Shown here: positions 57,194 to 64,000 of the stretch, piece after piece | Layout: each line of letters begins with the position of its first letter | Position numbering within the stretch: position 1 is the stretch's first letter | Assembly (NCBI RefSeq): GCF_002865645.1 | Contig: NW_020194620.1 | Span: forward strand, 1,681,353 to 1,745,352 | Source of the DNA: Hyaloscypha bicolor E | Taxonomy: Eukaryota > Ascomycota > Leotiomycetes > Helotiales > Hyaloscyphaceae | DNA length: 64,000 bases | Direction of reading: 5' to 3' | Made by a program: the position numbers and the translations under genes | The notes under the pieces: model-generated | Seen by the model: only the letters and a program-made list of their open reading frames with translations | Told to the model about the DNA's origin: nothing | Database searches by the model: none

Positions 57194-60100
57194 CTTGCGA
57201 TTCTAGTAGTGGTGGTGGTAGTTGTGGTGTTGGTGGGTGGGGGGTTGTCGTTGTGGTTGTGGGTGAAGGAAGCGAAGTTCGGACGGGACGGGGTGGCGGT
57301 GAAGCGATGAAAATAGCTGGGAACGGCCGACGAGCACGACGATTGAAATAAGAGAGCAAGCTGCGGCGCGAGCCACTGCTTATGATCGAGTAGGTTCGTG
57401 TGATGGCAAAGAGGGAAAGCCTTCCGGAGCAGGAGGAAGACAAACGGGCGTGAGCTGGAAGAAGTGCGCAGACGCAGTACCGTTTGGTGTGAGTGAGATC
57501 GACGCGATAAAGAACGGGCCCTCCTGCTTCTTATCCATCCCATGAGCCTCTCTGCCGAGATGGCAGCGGATGTTCGCTCAGTGAGTAGCCCGAAGCAGCC
57601 AAGTGAGTGGATGAAGTCGTAACATGCCCCAACCTGGCCGGACTCCCATGCGTCTGCAGGCAAGGAGAGGCCAGGGAGGACGGGAAAAAGCAAGGCGGGT
57701 GCGGGTGCAAGCGACGCCGTCGCGGTAGCCCTGATCAGTTGGACGGAGGGCTTGCCTGACCATCAAGCGTGGAGCACGCACTGGTGGACTGGTGGACTGG
57801 TGGGAAGCAGGAGGCAGTGGGAGTGGGAGTGGGTGGGATAGGGAGAGCTCGCGCTCGTGCGAGAGCCACCCCCCGATCAGGCGGGGGGTTTGGCTCAGTG
57901 AGTTGGGCATCTATGGGGTCAACTCTGCGAAACTTCCATCTCCGATAGGCCGCCAAATGCGCGGTTGCATGACAGAGGCCGGGGCCAAGTTTGTTTCCGC
58001 AGCTCACCCATCGCCAGCAGCTCCCATTGGAGTCGCCAGTCTCTGGTCCGGCGAGCTCCCGCCAGAAACAGTCATTGTCTTTCCCAAGTGATAGGCTGGA
58101 GGCTGTCGTGCTCGCACCTGGAACGGACTCCAATCGTTCTCTGAGGCGATGGACAAAGCTGTGTTCCCCTTTGGGCGACGATGGGGGACGAGGACGACGA
58201 GGGACTCCCATGTCACGCGTCGACTGTTGACGGCCACCACGACCACCACAACCACGCCTTTGCTTTTTGGGCCGAACTCTTCGTGATCAGGCGTAGTCAG
58301 AGATCGAAATCCTAAATGCCGTCACTTCCCCGACCAACCCCCAACCCCCAATATTTGCACAGGCACTGCGGCCTCAAACTCGACCGTGGTGCAGCCTTAA
58401 CTCGTAAGGGGGAGGTGACTGAGAATTCCCCCTTGCTGGCGACCCATTGGTGCTCAACCGTACCTAACCATAAAACAAGCTGTGCCCAACGCTCAGGGCA
58501 AGACTGCGACTGGCTCAAGATCAAACTCTTCATCTTCGCCCTGTCACGACTCACGATCCACAATCCACAATCCACAATTCACGCCGACCCGACCACACCC
58601 TGAATCTTGGTACGGTATCTGTACGAAGGTACTCCTGCCTGAATCCTGATGCCCCGTCGGGCTGCTCGTCTCCCACTTGCTGGAGACGGCGGAGAATTTC
58701 GTCAGGATTCCCTTGACGGGACTAGCATACCCCTAGCATACCCCTGGCTCCGCGACCTTATTTGGACGCAGATATTTATTTCTCGTATGAGAGAGTCATT
58801 CTCCGGCCACAAGATTTGTTCTTCCGCGGCCGCAATCTTGGGGGGCGCAAGGCGATCTCAGATCGTGATTGCCCGTACAGTAGGACGGCAGGCAAGATCA
58901 TCGAGTTGGGGATAATGAGGCCGAGACGTTGGCGTGGGAGCGAAACTGCCATGATCCAGGCATTGGGGACGTTGAGGATAGCGACCGGGGTAGTTCAGGG
59001 GCATTCTGTAGCGGGAATCCACAACCGAGGGGACGAGACATCCTTCCAGAACCTTTTCAGTTTTCAAAATAAACAAGGCCCGCCAGGACGTGAAGCGGTG
59101 AACCTTGCGGTCGGGTTCACGCCGACTCATACTGTCAACACAGTGGAGCCCTTGGAAAATGTCTTCCGCGTCCCCGCTGTTGAGTGGCCATTCCCGGATC
59201 CAGATCGCGACGTTGTGGTCTTACAACAGGCCGGAATCACGGAGGGCATCGTGCCTTCAAACGCTCCCAGCCCTGCTCACACTCTTCCTGGTGGACCTCG
59301 GGAGTGGAAAGGCACCTCACATCACACTGTTGGGACTCCACCGCCAGGCTCAATTCCGGACAACCACTGATCGAGAGCGTCCGATGGGATCCGAGAGCAA
59401 ACACACCATCTCAGCACAATCGGATTGTTGGTCTGAATTGCTTGCTCCCTTGTTCCTCCTCGTATGACTCCAGCCTATATCGCGGCCGAGTGGTCAACAT
59501 TCCGTGGTGTTGTTGCGATTATCCGGCAAACGGCATCGGCGTTTGGAGCTGCCTTTCGTCCCACCAGGTAGGATCAAAATGCAGCCTGCAAAGCTCCCGA
59601 CGGAAAGCCGCAGGGCCTGCAACGCACCATTCGTCACATTGTTTTCTATTTCCAATTGTTCCTGGGTTGTTTTCTCTGCATCCAGGGGAAATCTCTGCGC
59701 CTGCGTCTGTGCCGCTTATTCCTCGTGTTTCTTCACCGCTTGGATATTTTTAGTCTCATCAGCTCTATAAGAACTCGAATATGGTTCTGTAGCGGCGACG
59801 AAATCCTCCCTTTGATTCTTTTGGTTCCAATCAATTGAAACATTGACAATGGTCTGAAACATATATTCCAGCCTGGCCAAGTCCGGTGGACCTACGCGTC
59901 TGTTAGGTAACTTAGGTTCCTTCGCCAGACAATAGTGTTCATGTCAAAATTGACCATCCAAGGTACTGGCAACTCTCGATAGACAGCTCAGATGAAAATT
60001 AGAAAGAAACCGAGGTAGTTCCGTCACATTGTAGCCTTCCCAAAACACTGATACTTGAAACGGTGACCGCAAAGCTGCAGGCTATCCGCTCAACTCCGCG

Positions 60101-62014
60101 TCACCGCATGTTCCTGAATCTCGAATATTGCCGTAAGAGTCTGTGGCTGGTAACCACGCACATGGCAAAAAAACACATGCAGCAATGGGTCTTTGCCGAT
60201 TCGTTTCCCGTGTCTAGGCTATTGTGTGGGTTTCGTCCTTCAACAGATCTGCGAAAACGCGCTGTAGATTCTCTCAAACCCCACTTGAAATTTTTGAGAT
60301 CACTCTGTTTGACTGGAATCTCCTCTTAGGTCGCAAGCTCTTGCCACATTCACAAGCCGGCCAAGATGCTCAACCGAGAGGAGTAGAGTCATAACGTGGT
60401 TACGAAAAAGGCACGTGGCAGAGTTGGCGGTGAAGAGGAAGCCATACCCCTCTCCTTCAAAGACTCCTGCCCTCCCCCGTCGTCATTCAAGGCTGGTGTC
60501 TATGGACGCGTCATAGTTTGTCAAAATTGTAAGAGAAACAGCGAATCTCTTTTCAGACGGAACAGAAGAAAGAATCAAAATGCAAGAGTGCAGCAACGGC
60601 TCGCTGGAACCGAACATTAGAGAACGTTGAGCTTGATACTCCATGGTTCATAGAACCAATGATCCCAAATCCAATGAATACAATTGCAACATACTTTGCA
60701 CTTCGCTCCAACAACTACCCATCTTTGCAATCGCCCTCCCTCCGGCTATCTGATGGTAGACTGACGATTGCAACATTCCCAGCTCACACTTCCAATTATC
60801 AGCATTTCCCGGGTTCACTTACCACTCGCAGCTCTCTCACTCTTCCCTGCCCATCACTTCACTCCCATACCCCTTTCATGGTCTGTCAACCTTGCTTCCA
60901 TTTCCTCCTTCCTCCTACAACTCCCGATGTTTCCGAAGCATCCGCATCTGCACTCCCTCCCCCAACCCCCTAAATATCTCATATAACACAAACCTTCCTC
61001 CTCGTCTTGACCCCCAAACAAGGAAAAACCTTGATCTCGCGTCGCCCAATCGCAAACCTTCCTTGTTCTCCGCCTACACCATAATAAACATGCATGCCTT
61101 CACCTGGGGCCCCAGCTCCCCCAACTCCCGATCCCAAATCCCAGGAATAGCACCACTGCAATAGCAAGCCTTATATAACTCACCTCACCTCACCTCACTA
61201 CACCGTCACAGTGACGCATTCCACAGTCCACAAACTCAAATCGAGGCTCAGAACAAGACAAGACACGACGATACATGCAGCTCCAGCCTCCAGCATCGCT
61301 ATTTTCAGCGAGAAATACACCTTTGAGCGCAAATTCAAGCGCGTGCGAGATAGATACGCGCCGTTGCTTCGTACCCAGCACCCAGGATATGTCTCAGGCA
61401 GGAGGCGTTGGGAGATGTGGAGTGAGGGTGACGTGATCTGTCATTCTGTACTGTAGGTATGTCTTGGACTCGAGTCGACATGAGGTGAGGAGTTGGTGTT
61501 TAGGTGCAAATCAGGAAAACGCGAGGGGGGAGATACGGAAGCTAAAGATGGTGGTCTGCCGAAGACCGGAAGAATATTTACGTGGGGAAGATGGAGGTGG
61601 GGATGTCAAGAACGTTGGAGGTTGGGTTGGGACACTGGGCGCATGCGAGAACTGAATTTTGGATACGTCGTTGGAGACCGAAACATAGAAAACACACGTT
61701 TTTATGAATTTCAAGTCACGTACAATTGAGACAATCTGAAAATTCCATAATCATGCTTTTATTCTTTCTTTCTTCTATTTTCTTCTACTCAGACAATACA
61801 GCAATGAGGCCGAAGCCAGTCGACGCGGATTTGGGGTATCTCAAGCTCCGATGACGATAGCAAGCCAACCCCCCCTAGAAACCACGCCCCAAATGCAAGT
61901 TCGAGCCTAACTCCATCCATGATGTGAGCATAATAAGCGTGATGAATTGCTGAAAAGAAAATTGAAACCAGCCAAGAACAGCTGGCAAACAGGTTGTAAG
62001 GAGTGATGCGACGA
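57194..62014. other. 4.8-kb stretch without recognisable genes
   Basis: The largest gene-free stretch of the window: the upstream side of the bZIP gene to the 3' end of the CCCH gene. The first 60 bases before the bZIP start are a GT/GGT-rich repeat. Short tandems occur at 58556-58576 (ATCCACA three times), 58723-58744 (TAGCATACCCC twice) and 61179-61199 (CTCAC four times). Open frames up to 202 codons (58762-59370) lack domains and have no splice context. It may hold a long 5' leader or non-coding RNA, but I have no direct sign of one. Confidence 0.4.
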
Positions 62015-63701
62015 TCACCTCAAGTGAACGTAGTCTTGTTGCATGGGGATATCGGAATCTATCTTTCCATCCTCATCACCGAAGTACTCCTCATCGAGGT
62101 CATCAGAGTCGACATCATCGCTACCGATTTCTTCGTCCTCGTCGTCACTGGATATATCACTGCCTTCTTCTGGCGATGATTCTCCATTTCGAGCAGTGAT
62201 GTTCCGCATGACGCTCGCCTTGTGTCGGTGGGGCAATTTGCATCCTTTGGTGGTACATGTACCTGTGTTGCTGAAATCCGGACATTCATAGACATGGCGC
62301 TCTGTGCAGCTTGCACCTTTCTCGCAATAGCCATAGATACCGAAGGGTCGACAAACTGAGGCAGTTGGGGAGACCCGGATATGGGTATAGCGACAATTCG
62401 AGTTGGAGCAATTGCCTTTTGCAAAGTGCAAGCAGGTGGGTGTTCTCTCTGGGGTCAGTTCATGTGAGAGGTCACAGGAATCTCCACTTGGACAAGATCC
62501 CTTCTGAAGAAAGTCTTTGCACACTGCAACCCTTGTCGGATCATGAATATAGCGGCATCTGGGGCCTTTTGGACAAGAACCTAAAATCGAAAGTTGTGTT
62601 AGCTGCAGCCCAAGTCGATCATCAAGATTGAGAGCGTAGAATAACGCTCCGCTGAGAAGAAAAGGAATACCCGTAGTTGTGAATATCTTGCAAGGCTCGT
62701 TAATCTTTTTAACGACCCCAGTTCTCCTGCCACGAAATAGATTAGCTTTGCGGCGATCTCGAAAGTCGATGCTGATCGAACTGCCATTTTCCATACCGGT
62801 AAGCTTTGATAATTCCGGATCGATACATGTTGCCACTTTTGCTTCTGTAAAAACGGACACCCCCAACCAATGCTGATTTGGGAGTGGACTTTGCTGCGTT
62901 AAGGTCTCCTGGATACTGTAAGCTCATGATTGATCCACCAAGCCCAACGGTGTCGCTGGCGTTTTGGGTCCCTTCCTCACCAGGGACTTTGACCAGTTTG
63001 CTGCCGCCTTGTACCACTCGAAATCGGATGCCATTCACATCCAGTTCATTATTGGCTGTCGTTCCAGTAGCGCGCGTCGAAGGACCATTGTAATTTCCTC
63101 GTTGAAGGTGCTGGACGATTCTCGCCTTCTCGCGCTCATCTCTCTGCTTCAATTTCTGTTGCCGAGTTTGCTCTATAGCTTTTGCTCGCTTTTGGCTATC
63201 TTTCTCGAAGATGGACGTATTGATGAGTTGAAGGTGGCGGTCTTGCTTCGTGACCCAAGCAGCTCCTGCATTACTGTCACTGGCGGAAGGTCGTTCAGTC
63301 TCATTGGATGCGGATGCATCAGTTCCTGCCGCTGGCGTATTACCATTCAATACAAGTGTTCGATTTCGGTGAACTTGAGGGGTCTGCCCTCCTCTAGGGT
63401 ATCCGCGAGAGGGATAGCCACCGCGGTTTGGTCGCCATGAGGTGCTTGGTTGTTGGTATCCTTTTTGATCAGTACTGTAGGTTGTCGATTGCGTGAGACC
63501 CTCCATACCTCCGTACTTGTTGTTTCGCGCGTAGGGATGGGATCGAGATTGCTGATCTGTGTTCTGTCCATTCTTGTGTCGATTTATTTGGCCCGGAGCG
63601 TGACTTGTAAGCTCTTGCTGGCAAACAGGTGAGCGTGTGGCGAACTTACCGGCAAGCTGACTGATCTTCGCGAGGAGGACATCTTGATCGTCTGTGTCCA
63701 T
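62015..63701 (-). CDS. CCCH zinc-finger protein, ZC3H3/Red5 type
   Basis: Three exons (63701-62797, 62726-62671, 62580-62015) give 508 residues. Before the fingers lies GVRFYRSKSGNMYRSGIIKA, a block shared with ZC3H3. Five tandem CCCH fingers run from about residue 314 to 440, the first being C-x8-C-x5-C-x3-H and the third and fifth having shorter spacings; all ligands are present. The C-terminus is strongly acidic (SSDDEDEEIGSDDVDSDD-like). ZC3H3 relatives act in nuclear mRNA polyadenylation and export, and the fission-yeast Red5 in removal of meiotic RNAs; that role is inferred here. The N-terminal half is low-complexity with a charged helix (KRAKAIEQTRQQKLKQRDE). A 57-base segment near the start (63593-63649) may be an unspliced insert. 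Confidence 0.85.
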
Positions 63702-64000
63702 GATTATTGTATTCCCTGTGGTTGGTCAAGAAGCTCGGTATGAATGCTTATGGCTGTTGTTGTAGTAGTTGTTGTGGTTACGAAGTTTTGTTATTGAGGA
63801 AGGAAGCAAGTTCTGAGGTGAAGGCGTTCACAAATAGCGTGGTGACACCAACCTTTTAGCGCGCATTTAAAGAGACGACGAGTGGCAAACTCTGGCCTAT
63901 CATTGACATCCTTGTCCCATTCACATCCTCGTACACCAGGTATTTTCCCCAGGCGACCGCCAACAAAGAATTACCGCCGACGACAGAGGCACTGCACCTC
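63702..64000. other. Right-edge region, CCCH gene promoter
   Basis: 299 bases upstream of the CCCH gene. GTTGT-rich sequence is present near 63753-63780. I see nothing else. Confidence 0.35.

Noticed and set aside
57190..57693. Long minus open frame upstream of the bZIP start as an N-terminal extension
   Set aside because: It is in a different frame from the bZIP and encodes simple repeat (Thr/Asn/Pro runs).
58762..59370. 202-codon plus open frame in the gene-poor block
   Set aside because: Composition is Pro/Gly/Arg-rich without a motif, and other frames in the same place are equally open.
1..64000. CRISPR arrays, bacterial operons, rRNA and tRNA genes
   Set aside because: The window is fungal nuclear DNA; I saw no spaced direct repeats of CRISPR type, no Shine-Dalgarno-led operons, no rRNA, and no sequence with convincing tRNA A and B boxes.

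Overview
This window is nuclear DNA from a filamentous ascomycete (Pezizomycotina). A leotiomycete-like fungus is my guess, from overall gene content, and I cannot prove it. The evidence is: protein genes broken by short introns of about 40-110 bases with GT..CTAAC/CTGAC..AG signals, housekeeping genes of fungal type (FTR1/FET3, MIF2, SEY1, NOC4, ATP4), and fungal accessory families (SesA-type NLR, F-box, caspase-like). All gene models were built by hand by joining reading frames at splice signals and checking phase. No alignment or transcript data were used.

Layout. 0.7-13 kb: an LtrA-type membrane protein, a TLC-domain protein, an unknown membrane protein, an amidohydrolase, and COG8 divergent from the amidohydrolase. 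13-19 kb: FTR1 iron permease and FET3 multicopper ferroxidase, divergent across a 1.9-kb promoter with two full matches to the GATA-type iron-regulator consensus; together they form the reductive high-affinity iron uptake system. 19-25 kb: a PTC6-like phosphatase, a ketosamine-3-kinase and the kinetochore protein MIF2/CENP-C. 25.8-26.2 kb: a 431-bp non-autonomous DNA transposon flanked by TA. 26-36 kb: a caspase-like gene with a coiled-coil tail, a decayed M48/Ste24-type protease, SEY1, and a decayed SesA/NB-ARC NLR. 36-49 kb: RNase H2A; an intact gene for a homocysteine-synthase-like protein lacking the PLP lysine; an MFS permease; an apparent alpha/beta-hydrolase to 2-oxoglutarate dioxygenase fusion; a decayed F-box-type gene; and an APC permease. 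48-64 kb: ATP4 and NOC4 (divergent), a Sel1-repeat protein, a bZIP factor with a possible membrane segment, a 4.8-kb stretch without recognisable genes, and a five-finger CCCH protein of ZC3H3 type.

The most unusual content is at 37-48 kb. The degenerate PLP protein, MFS permease, fused hydrolase-dioxygenase and APC permease lie side by side and could form a small metabolic module. Three decayed genes and the transposon make 25-46 kb the more plastic part of the window, against conserved housekeeping genes on both sides.
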